From Opitutus sp. GAS368 (GTDB taxonomy: Bacteria > Verrucomicrobiota > Verrucomicrobiia > Opitutales > Opitutaceae): a DNA stretch of 33,257 nucleotides. Positions 17,305 through 24,476 of this stretch are shown here, in pieces; position 1 is the first letter of the stretch, and each line of letters starts with the position of its first letter. Both the position numbers and the translations under genes were made by a program. Under the pieces are notes generated by a model that did not search any database, was not told the DNA's origin, and saw only the letters and a list, made by a program, of their open reading frames with translations. The stretch lies in the NCBI GenBank assembly GCA_945871085.1, contig CAMBVX010000026.1:1-33257 (forward strand), read 5' to 3'.

Positions 17305-17358
17305 AAAACAAAAAGGCGTTCTGCCAGATATTTCCGGATCGGAAATGGGCAGAACGCC
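17305..17358 (-). terminator. Long hairpin with T-tract between acpP and fabF
   Basis: GGCGTTCTGCC (17315-17325) pairs perfectly with GGCAGAACGCC (17348-17358). Inside lies a second stem, ATTTCCG-GAT-CGGAAAT. On the minus strand the structure is followed by TTTTTGTTTT. It begins about 23 bp after the acpP stop and ends about 30 bp before fabF. It is an intrinsic terminator that probably acts partially, giving more acpP than fabF transcript. Confidence 0.88.
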
Positions 17359-17381
17359 AAAAATATTGAAGGCCTTAAGTT

Positions 17382-17645
17382 TTAGGCAGCGCCAGCTTTG
17401 GCTTTGATGTAATCGATGACTTGCCCGACATTCTGCAGTTTCTCGGCATCGGACTCAGGAATTTCTCCCTTAATTTCATCCTTAAACTCTTCTTCAAAGG
17501 CCATGATCAACTCGACGGTGTCGAGTGAGTCAGCGCCGAGATCGTCAAGGAAAGAGGCGGTCGGAGTGATCTGCTCTTCGTTAACGTTGAGCTGGTTCAC
17601 AATGATCTCTTTGACGCGTTGTTCGATGGTTTTTTGGTCAGCCAT
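17382..17645 (-). CDS. acpP: Acyl carrier protein
   Basis: The 87-aa acidic four-helix protein carries acyl chains on a phosphopantetheine arm attached to the serine in [24 protein letters not shown] 17645 ([15 protein letters not shown]) is chosen; the 44-residue extension in the track is read-through of the spacer. It lies 40 bp after fabG and before the hairpin that separates it from fabF, the usual fabG-acpP-fabF order. The C-terminus KAKAGAA is slightly longer than in E. coli. No Shine-Dalgarno is evident. Confidence 0.97.
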   Translation of the reverse strand: MADQKTIEQRVKEIIVNQLNVNEEQITPTASFLDDLGADSLDTVELIMAFEEEFKDEIKGEIPESDAEKLQNVGQVIDYIKAKAGAA

Positions 17646-17685
17646 TTTCGGAAATTTTAGAGGGAAAAGCGAATGGGCGGAGGGT

Positions 17686-18435
17686 TCACATCGCCATGCC
17701 GCCGTCAATGGAAAAAACCTGACCGGTAATGTAGCCGGCCTCCTCAGAGCAAAGATAGGCCGTGATATTCGCCACATCTGCCGCTTCGCCGAAGCGTTTG
17801 AGGGGCACAGCTTCGAGGATTTTCGCCGATACTTCAGGGTTGTTCACAAACTCCGTGGTCATGTCGGTCTTGATGAATCCGGGAGCAACCGCATTCACCG
17901 TTACATTCCGGCCGGCAAATTCACGGGCCAAGGTCTTGGTCAACCCAATCATCCCGGCTTTGGCCGCCGAATAGTTGGCTTGGCCGGCGTTTCCCATAAT
18001 ACCGCTCACCGATGCGATATTGACGATCCGCCCCCAGCGGGCGCGCGTCATCGGGCGACCGATCAATTTCGTCCAATGGAAACAGCTAGTAAGGTTCGTT
18101 CCAATGACATCGTTCCAATCGCTCTCACTCATTCGAAACAACAAGCCATCACGCGTAATCCCGGCGTTGTTCACGAGAATGTCGATGGCCGGAAACTCTT
18201 TCAGCAACTCCTCCGACGCCTTGGCAATGGCTGCGCCATCGGCCACATCGACGGCGAGTGCCTTCGCCTTGCCACCCGCGGCCGTAATCGCGGCGGCGGT
18301 AGCACCGCAAGAATCGGCTGATTTTGAGACGCAGATGACGGTCACGCCTTGTTTGGCGAGGGTCTCAGCGATGGCTTTGCCGATACCTCGGCCGGCACCC
18401 GTGATAAGGGCAGTGCGATGGGTAAACGTGAGCAT
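17686..18435 (-). CDS. fabG: 3-oxoacyl-ACP reductase
   Basis: The 249-aa short-chain dehydrogenase reduces beta-ketoacyl-ACP with NADPH. Visible: cofactor motif [27 protein letters not shown], catalytic Ser in [14 protein letters not shown], the YSAAK Tyr/Lys pair, [14 protein letters not shown] and C-terminal [18 protein letters not shown] 18435 ([15 protein letters not shown]) begins at the usual place; the track's 187-residue extension is antisense to the Rrf2 gene and rejected. It is the first gene of the fabG-acpP-fabF unit. A divergent Rrf2-type regulator starts 156 bp away, so the shared spacer probably carries both promoters. fabD and fabH are not in the window. Confidence 0.96.
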   Translation of the reverse strand: MLTFTHRTALITGAGRGIGKAIAETLAKQGVTVICVSKSADSCGATAAAITAAGGKAKALAVDVADGAAIAKASEELLKEFPAIDILVNNAGITRDGLLFRMSESDWNDVIGTNLTSCFHWTKLIGRPMTRARWGRIVNIASVSGIMGNAGQANYSAAKAGMIGLTKTLAREFAGRNVTVNAVAPGFIKTDMTTEFVNNPEVSAKILEAVPLKRFGEAADVANITAYLCSEEAGYITGQVFSIDGGMAM

Positions 18436-18591
18436 ATTTTTTCTAATTCGCGCGTGATGCGAACGGAGGAAAGTCCAATCGGCAACCGCTAATCTTCCCG
18501 TCGCAAGCTCCATCGCGCCAGCGCCCGCTGCTGCGCCCGCGTGCCACCCTTGACACCAGGCCGCCTGCCACGCGCATTGTTCCCAGAAACG

Positions 18592-19026
18592 ATGACCGGA
18601 AACTCCCGCTTCGCCGTCAGCCTCCACATGCTCGCTTACTTGGCCTGCCGGCACAGCGCGGCGGTGCCGTCCGCCGAGATCGCCGCCAGCGTCGTCACCA
18701 ATCCCGTGGTGATTCGTCGCTTGTTGTCTGCCCTCACGCAAGCGCGTCTGGTGACCGCCCAAAAGGGCGCCGCAGGCGGATTTGCCCTCGCGCTCACCCC
18801 CGGAAACATCTCCCTGCTCTCCGTCTATCGCGCTGTCAACCCGAGTCCCCGTCATGGTTTCACACGAATCGCGCCCAATATCGCATGCCCTGTCGGCGCG
18901 AAAATCCAATCGATCCTCGTCGCTACATTTCTCAAGGCGCAATCCCGTATGGAGGCCGCACTCGCCCGCGTGAGCATCGCCACCATCCACCTGCAACTCG
19001 GTCCGGTCTGCTCCCTTAAACGGTGA
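18592..19026 (+). CDS. Rrf2-family transcriptional regulator without the Fe-S cysteine cluster
   Basis: This 144-aa winged-helix protein resembles the YwnA-type Rrf2 branch. FAVSLHMLAYLACRH is the first helix, SAEIAASVVTNPVVIRRLLS the recognition region, LVTAQKGAAGGFALAL the wing, followed by LLSVYRAV. The C-terminal half has a single conserved cysteine (ACPVGAKIQSIL) instead of the three-cysteine cluster of IscR/NsrR. It therefore probably senses something other than a bound Fe-S cluster, possibly by thiol chemistry. ATG 18592 is selected from the longer track ORF because homology starts there. It diverges from fabG; whether it regulates the fab unit, itself or the pilT genes downstream cannot be told. 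Confidence 0.87.
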   Translation: MTGNSRFAVSLHMLAYLACRHSAAVPSAEIAASVVTNPVVIRRLLSALTQARLVTAQKGAAGGFALALTPGNISLLSVYRAVNPSPRHGFTRIAPNIACPVGAKIQSILVATFLKAQSRMEAALARVSIATIHLQLGPVCSLKR

Positions 19027-19255
19027 TGCCCGTCCGCGCCCAAGACTATGGCTGTTCCCCCCTTGGTCTCATGGCGTCCACGTCCTCGCCCGACTTTCCT
19101 TGGTCCGCCGGCGCGACGGTGCCCTTGACGGAAGCGCACCGTTTTTTCGCCCCACCGTCGTTTTGATCTTGGCCCAAGTTTCCGCCTCCCTCGCCTTCAC
19201 ACTTGGCTTACCCTGCTCCTCCACCCAACCTCCCCCCCTAACCCCTCCGCCGCGC

Positions 19256-20716
19256 ATGAACAATGACACCCGCTGGCTAGCCCGACTCGGCATCGACCAG
19301 GGCCTCTTCACCCGCCCCCAAGCCCTCCAAGTCCGCAACGCCGCCGGCGCCGACGGAGACATCATGGCCTTCGCCCAAGGTCTGATCGACTCCGGCATCG
19401 TCACCGATCTCGACACGCTTGAAAAACTCGCCGACCTCGCCCTCACCAAAGGAGAAAAAGGTCCGCCGGCCGCCGACCCTTTCGATGACAACGCGACCCA
19501 GGCGCCCTTCGTTCAAACCGGCACTGCCGCCCATGCTCGTGGCCTCACCACCGACCTCGGCACTGACCACGCCCAAGCCCCGCCGAAGACCTCCGGCCTC
19601 GGTCCCGCGCCCAAATTCGCTTTCGAGACAATTCAGACGCTCAGCGACACCGCACTCGCCACCGCCCTCCGCGCCCTCCTCCGCGCCACCGCCAACTACG
19701 GCGCCAGCGACCTCCATCTCTGCACCGGTGCCCGACCGTTCATCCGGAAAAATCGCGCACTCTCCTTCCTCTCCGACTATACCCTCACCGCGCAGGACGC
19801 CCTCCGCCTCAACGTCGCCCTGCTCGCCGACCACCAGAAAAAAATCTTCCTCGAGAAAAAGGACTACGACTACGCCTTGGCCCTGAGCGACGCCGACCGC
19901 TACCGCGTCAACTTAATGTTCCACAAGAACGGCGCCGCCGGTGCCTACCGCATGGTTCCGGCGGATACGCGCACGCTCGAAACCCTCGGCTACACCCAGC
20001 ACATCGCCACGCTGCACAAACTCCTCTCCTACCATAACGGCCTCATCCTCATCACCGGCCCCGTTGGCTCCGGCAAGACCACCACCCTCGCCTCGATGGT
20101 CGCCTACCTCAACGAGACCCGCACCGACCACATCATCACCGTCGAAGACCCCATCGAAGTCGTCCAACCCTCCAAGGGCTGCAACGTCACCCAGCGCGAA
20201 GTCGGCCCACACACCCGCTCCTTCGCCACCGCCCTCAAAGGCGCCCTCCGCGAAGACCCCGACGTCATCGTCATCGGCGAACTCCGCGACCTCGAGACCA
20301 TCGAGATGGCGATCAGTGCCTCCGAGACGGGCCACCTCGTCATCGGGACGATGCACACCAGCGACGCCGCCACGACTCTCAACCGCCTCCTCGACGTTTT
20401 CCCTCCGGCGCAGCAAACGCAGATTCGTTCCAGCGTTGCCGAGAGCCTCCGCGGCGTCGTGTGCCAACGCCTTCTGCCGGCCCTCGACGGCACCGTCGTC
20501 CTCGCGTGCGAAATTCTCGTCAGCAACACGGCGATTCAAAACCTCATCAAAGAAGGCAAGACCACGGGCCTGAAAAACACGATGGAGACGGGCGTGAAAG
20601 AAGGAATGTGTCTCATGGACAACGTCGTCCTCGCTCTCTGGAAGGACAAAAAAATCACCGCCGAAACCGCCCAGATGAACATCACCAACCGCGTGCTGAA
20701 GGCGAAGATCACGTGA
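19256..20716 (+). CDS. PilT-family ATPase with an extra N-terminal region
   Basis: The 486-aa protein has a type II/IV secretion ATPase core preceded by about 130 residues (MNNDTRWLARLGIDQGLF... then an Asp/Thr/Pro-rich linker). The core shows ANYGASDLHLCTGARPF, Walker A GPVGSGKTTTLA, Asp box HIITVEDPIEVV, Walker B VIVIGELRD and the His box GTMHTSDA. PilT ATPases depolymerise type IV pili for twitching. Typical PilT is about 345-370 aa, so this is a long form. ATG 19256 follows a C-rich leader without Shine-Dalgarno; the track start at 19100 is not supported. Its TGA overlaps the next ATG (TGATG), so it is coupled to the small gene at 20716. Confidence 0.93.
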   Translation: MNNDTRWLARLGIDQGLFTRPQALQVRNAAGADGDIMAFAQGLIDSGIVTDLDTLEKLADLALTKGEKGPPAADPFDDNATQAPFVQTGTAAHARGLTTDLGTDHAQAPPKTSGLGPAPKFAFETIQTLSDTALATALRALLRATANYGASDLHLCTGARPFIRKNRALSFLSDYTLTAQDALRLNVALLADHQKKIFLEKKDYDYALALSDADRYRVNLMFHKNGAAGAYRMVPADTRTLETLGYTQHIATLHKLLSYHNGLILITGPVGSGKTTTLASMVAYLNETRTDHIITVEDPIEVVQPSKGCNVTQREVGPHTRSFATALKGALREDPDVIVIGELRDLETIEMAISASETGHLVIGTMHTSDAATTLNRLLDVFPPAQQTQIRSSVAESLRGVVCQRLLPALDGTVVLACEILVSNTAIQNLIKEGKTTGLKNTMETGVKEGMCLMDNVVLALWKDKKITAETAQMNITNRVLKAKIT

Positions 20717-21015
20717 TGAAAAATCCTAGCATAACCGCTCGCGCCGCTGAAATCCAAGATTCTATCCGCAACATCTTGTTCGAGGATTGGGACCCCATCG
20801 GCGTGCGTGAAGACGCGCGAAGGGACGAATACGATACGTATATAGGAGGAGTTTATCGGATTCTCGCTGGATCACGCTCGGAGCATGATTGGATCCGTTT
20901 CCTTTCAATCGTTGAGGTCACCGCAATGGGACTGAATCCGCAGCCAAGCGAGGGTCTGCATTCCGTGACCCAGAAGCTACTTCAGCTAAACATAGAACTC
21001 CATGGCCACGATTGA
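20716..21015 (+). CDS. Small protein with WDPIG/DEYD motifs, unknown function
   Basis: This 99-aa acidic protein reads RNILFEDWDPIGVRED, then RRDEYDTYIGGVYRIL and WIRFLSIVEVTAMGL. I recall the WDPIG...DEYD pattern from a scattered family of small uncharacterised proteins (DUF1871-like), but I cannot name a function. ATG 20716 overlaps the pilT stop as TGATG. Codon use is visibly less C-biased and more A/T-rich than in the two pilT genes, which suggests later acquisition. Its 3' end overlaps the start of a truncated pilT relic at 21002. The longer track ORF from 20461 is an out-of-frame extension inside pilT. Confidence 0.75.
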   Translation: MKNPSITARAAEIQDSIRNILFEDWDPIGVREDARRDEYDTYIGGVYRILAGSRSEHDWIRFLSIVEVTAMGLNPQPSEGLHSVTQKLLQLNIELHGHD

Positions 21016-21112
21016 CCCAATCCTTCGCACCATACTCGAAAAAGGTGGCTCCGACGTCCACCTCACAGTCGGCCTCCCTCCCGCACCGGACGCTTGCCCT
21101 AATCCCGGATAA
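21002..21112 (+). pseudogene. Relic of a third pilT-like gene (first 26 codons)
   Basis: ATG 21002 opens MATIDPILRTILEKGGSDVH followed by LTVGLPP. This is nearly the N-terminus of the intact pilT at 21450 (MAAIDTLLRTMLEKGGSDLH, LTVGLPP). After about 27 codons homology ends and a stop comes at 21110-21112. The two DNA copies differ mainly at third codon positions (GAAAAAGGTGGC versus GAAAAGGGCGGG), so this is not a fresh duplication. More likely it is the surviving 5' end of an older paralogue replaced by the DUF433 gene. It is too short for the ORF track. Confidence 0.82.
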
Positions 21113-21126
21113 CCTAGCCTTAGCAC

Positions 21127-21357
21127 ATGAGCCCGTTCGACCGCATCACGCACAACCCCGCTGTCATGGGAGGCAAACCCTGCATCCGCGGCATGAGAGT
21201 AACCGTCGGCTTGATCACGGGCATGATCGGTGCGAACTGCTCGAAAGCGCGTCTCCTCGAACTCTACCCGTATCTGGAACTGGAGGACATTGAACAGGCC
21301 CTCGCCTACGCCGCCCACCAAACCAATTCGCAAAACGCCGCGGCGTCTGCGTCTTGA
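21127..21357 (+). CDS. DUF433 protein (VapB45-type antitoxin-like), no toxin partner seen
   Basis: The 76-aa protein begins MSPFDRITHNPAVMGGKPCI and RGMRVTVGLI, the DUF433 core, and ends with LELYPYLELEDIEQALAYAA. DUF433 proteins are usually antitoxins or DNA-binding partners of DUF5615/PIN-like toxins encoded directly downstream. Here the next gene is pilT and no PIN-type ORF exists on either side. The gene sits between a pilT relic and an intact pilT, as if inserted there. The final residues (TNSQNAAASAS) look non-conserved. It is an orphan or remnant module whose activity is unknown. Confidence 0.88.
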   Translation: MSPFDRITHNPAVMGGKPCIRGMRVTVGLITGMIGANCSKARLLELYPYLELEDIEQALAYAAHQTNSQNAAASAS

Positions 21358-21401
21358 GGACCGCTCTTCAGTCTCCCTGTTCTTCATTTTCTGCCCCCTG
21401 A

Positions 21402-21443
21402 CACCTGTCCCCTGTCACCTGTCCCCCGTCACCTGTCCCCCGA
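21402..21443 (+). repeat. Three tandem 14-bp pyrimidine-rich repeats before pilT
   Basis: Unit CACCTGTCCCCTGT is repeated at 21402, 21416 and 21430 with one or two changes, ending 6 bp before ATG 21450. It has no purine-rich Shine-Dalgarno. A second 14-bp C/T-rich tandem abuts the MocR start at 30157. Confidence 0.9.
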
Positions 21444-21449
21444 TCCCTC

Positions 21450-22526
21450 ATGGCCGCCATCGACACCCTCCTCCGCACCATGCTTGAAAAGGGCGGGTCC
21501 GACCTCCACCTCACCGTCGGCCTCCCGCCCAAAACCCGCGCCTCGGGCGCCCTCATCCCCCTCGCGGGCACGGTCATCGATGCCCCGACGATGGAGTCCC
21601 TGCTCAAAGAAATTTGCCCCGCCAAACGTTGGGCCGAATTTCTCGACCGCAAGGACCTCGACCTTGCCCACGAGATCCCCGGCCTCGCCCGTTTCCGCGG
21701 CAATTACCTCTACAATCACTGGGGCCAAGCCGCCGTCTTCCGCCAAATCCCGGCCAAAATCCTTTCCTTCGATGAACTCAAGCTCCCCGAGTCGCTGAAA
21801 AAACTCTGCCACCTCGATCAAGGCCTGGTCGTCGTCACCGGACCGACCGGCTCCGGCAAATCGACCACGCTCGCCGCAATGATCGATTACATTAACACCA
21901 ACCTCTCCCGCCACATCATCACCATCGAGGATCCCATCGAGTTCGTCCACCCGGTGAAAAAATGTGTCATCGTGCACCGCGAGGTCGGCGAACATACCGC
22001 CTCCTTTGCAAATGCCCTGAAAGGCGCGATGCGCCACGACCCCGACATCCTCCTCCTCGGTGAAATGCGCGAGATGGAGACGATCAAACTCGCCCTCGGC
22101 TGCGCCTCGATGGGCATGCTCGTTTTCGGCACGCTGCACACCAACAACGCCCCGAAGACCGTCGACCGCATTATCAACACCTTTCCCGCCGAGGAACAAA
22201 ATCAGGTCCGCATCATGCTCGGCAGCTGCCTCGCCGGTGTCGTCGCCCAGCTCCTCTGCAAACGCATTCCGAAGGGTCGCTGCGCCGTCCACGAAATTCT
22301 CTTACAGCATGAAGCGCTGCCCAACACGATCCGCAGCGGCCAGATTGCGAATATCAAATCCATCATCGAGAGCGGTGGCATGGACGGCATGATCACCATG
22401 GACAACAGCCTCATGAACCGCGTGAAAGACGGAACCATCGAGCCCAAAGAAGCCTACATGAAAGCCGCCAACAAAGGCACCTTCGCCCCGCTCCTCCAAC
22501 CCGGCGACCTCGAAGGCGGACACTGA
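21450..22526 (+). CDS. pilT: PilT/PilU-type pilus retraction ATPase
   Basis: The 358-aa hexameric ATPase has normal PilT length. N-terminal MLEKGGSDLHLTVG is followed by Walker A GPTGSGKSTTLA (about 131-142), Asp box HIITIEDPIEFVHP, HREVGEHTASFANALKGAMR, Walker B ILLLGEMRE, His box FGTLHTNNA and GRCAVHEIL. It powers pilus retraction at the inner-membrane base. ATG 21450 begins at the family start. It is downstream of a longer PilT paralogue (19256) and a relic of a third copy. The leader consists of 14-bp pyrimidine repeats rather than a Shine-Dalgarno. No pilin or assembly genes lie in the window, so these are satellite ATPase genes. PilT versus PilU is not decidable here. Confidence 0.95.
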   Translation: MAAIDTLLRTMLEKGGSDLHLTVGLPPKTRASGALIPLAGTVIDAPTMESLLKEICPAKRWAEFLDRKDLDLAHEIPGLARFRGNYLYNHWGQAAVFRQIPAKILSFDELKLPESLKKLCHLDQGLVVVTGPTGSGKSTTLAAMIDYINTNLSRHIITIEDPIEFVHPVKKCVIVHREVGEHTASFANALKGAMRHDPDILLLGEMREMETIKLALGCASMGMLVFGTLHTNNAPKTVDRIINTFPAEEQNQVRIMLGSCLAGVVAQLLCKRIPKGRCAVHEILLQHEALPNTIRSGQIANIKSIIESGGMDGMITMDNSLMNRVKDGTIEPKEAYMKAANKGTFAPLLQPGDLEGGH

Positions 22527-22575
22527 TCGAAACGCTTTTTCTTTCGTTCTTATTCTTACTTTTCGTCAGTCGAAC

Positions 22576-22592
22576 CGCCGGCACGACCGGCG
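22576..22592. repeat. GC hairpin between convergent pilT and rhomboid genes
   Basis: CGCCGG-CACGA-CCGGCG is a perfect 6-bp stem with a 5-nt loop, in the 71-bp gap between two convergent stops. A T-rich stretch lies upstream on the plus strand, not after the stem, so only a weak terminator or 3'-end structure is suggested. Confidence 0.4.
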
Positions 22593-22597
22593 CTCGC

Positions 22598-23275
22598 CTA
22601 CTTCTTCCTCACCCACCCCGCGCCCTTCGCCCACCCGGTCATCGCCGCCCCCGCCGCAAAACCACCCGCGTGTCCCCACCACGCCACGCCGCCTTCAAGC
22701 CCCGCCGCGAGCGAGCCGAGTCCACTCCACAGCTGCAACGCGAACCACAGCCCGAGAAAAATCACCGCCGGCACCGGCAACACCGGCACAATCCACGGCA
22801 CGAGCGCGAACACCCACGCCGTCGGAAATAGCATCACATAAGCCCCCAGCACGCCGGAAATCGCACCGCTCGCGCCCAGCATCGGCACCGTCGAACCCGG
22901 ATCGACGCTCACCTGCGCCGTCGCCGCAGCTCCCCCGGCCAGGACGTAGCCGAGCAGATACTTCACCGACCCCAGCCGATCCTCCACTGGTCGCCCAAAA
23001 ATCCACAGGAACCACAGATTCCCCAACACGTGCGCGACGCCACCGTGCATAAACATGTGCGTGAGCACCGTGAGCCATTGCTGCCCGTCACCCGCATTTC
23101 CGATCAGCCGCTTCGCCACGAGCGCATGCTCCGTCACAAAACCCGCGAGCACCTTGTCGCTGTGTCCGAGGCCGAGCCATAGTTCCCACGCAAACACGCC
23201 GAGATTCGCCGCGATGAGCAGCCCCGTCACGACCGCCGGTCGTTTCTGTTTCGCCGTATCCGCGAGTGGCACCAT
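22598..23275 (-). CDS. Rhomboid-family intramembrane serine protease
   Basis: The 225-aa multi-pass protein has first helix VTGLLIAANLGVFAWEL and the conserved HMFMHGGVAHVLGNLWFLWI block with its HxxxN-like loop. The catalytic serine is in MLGASGAISGVLGAY and the catalytic histidine in WWGHAGGFAAG. Rhomboids cut single-pass membrane proteins inside the lipid bilayer; the substrate is unknown. ATG 23275 (MVPLADTAKQKRP) is preferred because the 12-residue upstream extension is not helix-like. It is convergent with pilT and 69 bp downstream of the DUF4864 gene on the same strand. The coding strand is very G-rich, reflecting the regional C-skew of the plus strand. Confidence 0.94.
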   Translation of the reverse strand: MVPLADTAKQKRPAVVTGLLIAANLGVFAWELWLGLGHSDKVLAGFVTEHALVAKRLIGNAGDGQQWLTVLTHMFMHGGVAHVLGNLWFLWIFGRPVEDRLGSVKYLLGYVLAGGAAATAQVSVDPGSTVPMLGASGAISGVLGAYVMLFPTAWVFALVPWIVPVLPVPAVIFLGLWFALQLWSGLGSLAAGLEGGVAWWGHAGGFAAGAAMTGWAKGAGWVRKK

Positions 23276-23344
23276 GCGCGATGTTACGCGCGACCAGCCA
23301 CCCGGCCGCAAGCTTCGTCCCGCACCCGTCGCTTCATCCGCCCC

Positions 23345-23785
23345 TCAAACTCGGTCCGATTTTTTCGGCGCATGCCGCAACACACTGTCGATCCGCCAGA
23401 CCCCGTCCCGCTCTTTCACGAGCCCATAATCGTAGTCCGCCCGACCCTCATTGGAAAAAACCTGCACGCGCACCGCCGCGCGCGCGCCATCATCACGCAC
23501 GAGCCCAAATTCCGCCCGCGTGTTCGCCCAAATCTCCGGGTAATTATTTTCCACAATTAGCAAAAACTGTCGCATCGGGCGCTGCGCCCGCAGGTTCGCC
23601 GCCGCAAACGCATAAGCCTTCTGCCTCTCGCCCACCCGAAACGCCGCGAGCTGCCCTTCGATTGCCTGCACCACTTCCTTACGGACCTCGGGTTTGCTTG
23701 CCCGCAGGCCACTTTCGGCCCCACGCACCAGGCCCAACGCCAGCGCCAGCACCAACCATATCATTCGCATCGTCCGTCCGTTCAT
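23345..23785 (-). CDS. DUF4864 exported protein
   Basis: The 146-aa product has a signal peptide (MNGRTMRMIWLVLALALGL, cut near RGAES). A DUF4864-like body follows: VVQAIEGQLAAFRVGERQKA, YAFAAANLRAQ, FLLIVENNYPEIW and the end VWRIDSVLRH. The NTF2-like fold is typical of this family; its function is not established. ATG 23785 is chosen because it starts directly before the signal peptide; an ATG 5 codons further in is also possible. It probably forms a unit with the rhomboid gene. The product would act in the periplasm. Confidence 0.82.
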   Translation of the reverse strand: MNGRTMRMIWLVLALALGLVRGAESGLRASKPEVRKEVVQAIEGQLAAFRVGERQKAYAFAAANLRAQRPMRQFLLIVENNYPEIWANTRAEFGLVRDDGARAAVRVQVFSNEGRADYDYGLVKERDGVWRIDSVLRHAPKKSDRV

Positions 23786-24059
23786 GAGCAGACCCTGCCA
23801 CGTGTCAGCGCCAGCGCAACCCAGCTCATGTTCCACCGGGGGCTCGTATCACACCGCAAGCTGCCGCTTCAAATCACTCCGTCGCCCCGCACCAAACTCA
23901 GCCGCACTGCGTGCAGCCCACCGCTGGATTCGCAGCTCAACGGCAGCCCACCTGCCCGCGCCGCCGTCCGCCGTTTTCCCGCGCCTGACCCACCCCCTCA
24001 GCGTTTTCCGCAGATTATTGTTTTGCTCCCAACGGCAAAGTCGACGGGCTATCCGTGCT

Positions 24060-24398
24060 ATGTCCAGCGTGCCACCACCGACCAATGAGCTTGCCGAACT
24101 CGCCTCTGTGCTCGGTGAAGATAACGTCCGCACTCTCGTCCGCACCTTTCTTCGCGACTTCCCCGTCTCACTCGCCGAACTCTCCGGCCCCGGTGATCGC
24201 AAGAACCGCCACCGCATCGCCCATAGCATGAAGAGCAACACCCGCCTGATGGGGGCGCACCATCTCTCCGACCGCATGGCCGCCCTCGAGACCCGCTTGG
24301 AGCAGCCGACCGGACCAGACTTCACCGCCGACGATCTCACCCTCATCTCGCGCGATTACGAAGCGATCGCCGGCCCGCTCCGCGCATTCGTCGGCTAG
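24060..24398 (+). CDS. Stand-alone HPt phosphotransfer protein
   Basis: The 112-aa helical protein has the HPt core: FLRDFPVSLAELS, then the phospho-accepting histidine in HRIAHSMKSNTRLMGA (His about residue 59, with Lys and Gly at the expected spacing), LSDRMAALETRLEQ and a final helix. HPt proteins relay phosphate between receivers of hybrid kinases and response regulators. ATG 24060 (MSSVPPPTNELAELASVL) fits; the ORF-track extension to 23694 overlaps antisense DUF4864. It is convergent with the NarL-type regulator. The receiver-pseudo-bEBP gene at 25309 is a possible partner. No histidine kinase is in the window. Confidence 0.9.
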   Translation: MSSVPPPTNELAELASVLGEDNVRTLVRTFLRDFPVSLAELSGPGDRKNRHRIAHSMKSNTRLMGAHHLSDRMAALETRLEQPTGPDFTADDLTLISRDYEAIAGPLRAFVG

Positions 24399-24476
24399 AC
24401 GGCCGCCCCAGTGGGACGTACCGATCCGCGCGCCCCAGTCGTCACCGCTGCGCCAACACCCGCGATCAAGCGCGGT

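Noticed and set aside
17686-18996. FabG with a 187-residue N-terminal extension
   Set aside because: The extra part is antisense to the Rrf2 gene and lacks any domain; FabG begins normally at ATG 18435.
19100-19255. Longer start for the first PilT gene
   Set aside because: The extension is a C/T-rich spacer translation; ATG 19256 gives a helical N-terminus.
21402-21443. Possible CRISPR-like array
   Set aside because: 14-bp units are contiguous without spacers and there are no cas genes; it is a simple tandem repeat.
24460-24475. CCGCG-ATCAAG-CGCGG hairpin as terminator for HPt or the NarL-type regulator
   Set aside because: Only a 5-bp stem without a T-tract; in DNA this GC-rich it is likely chance.
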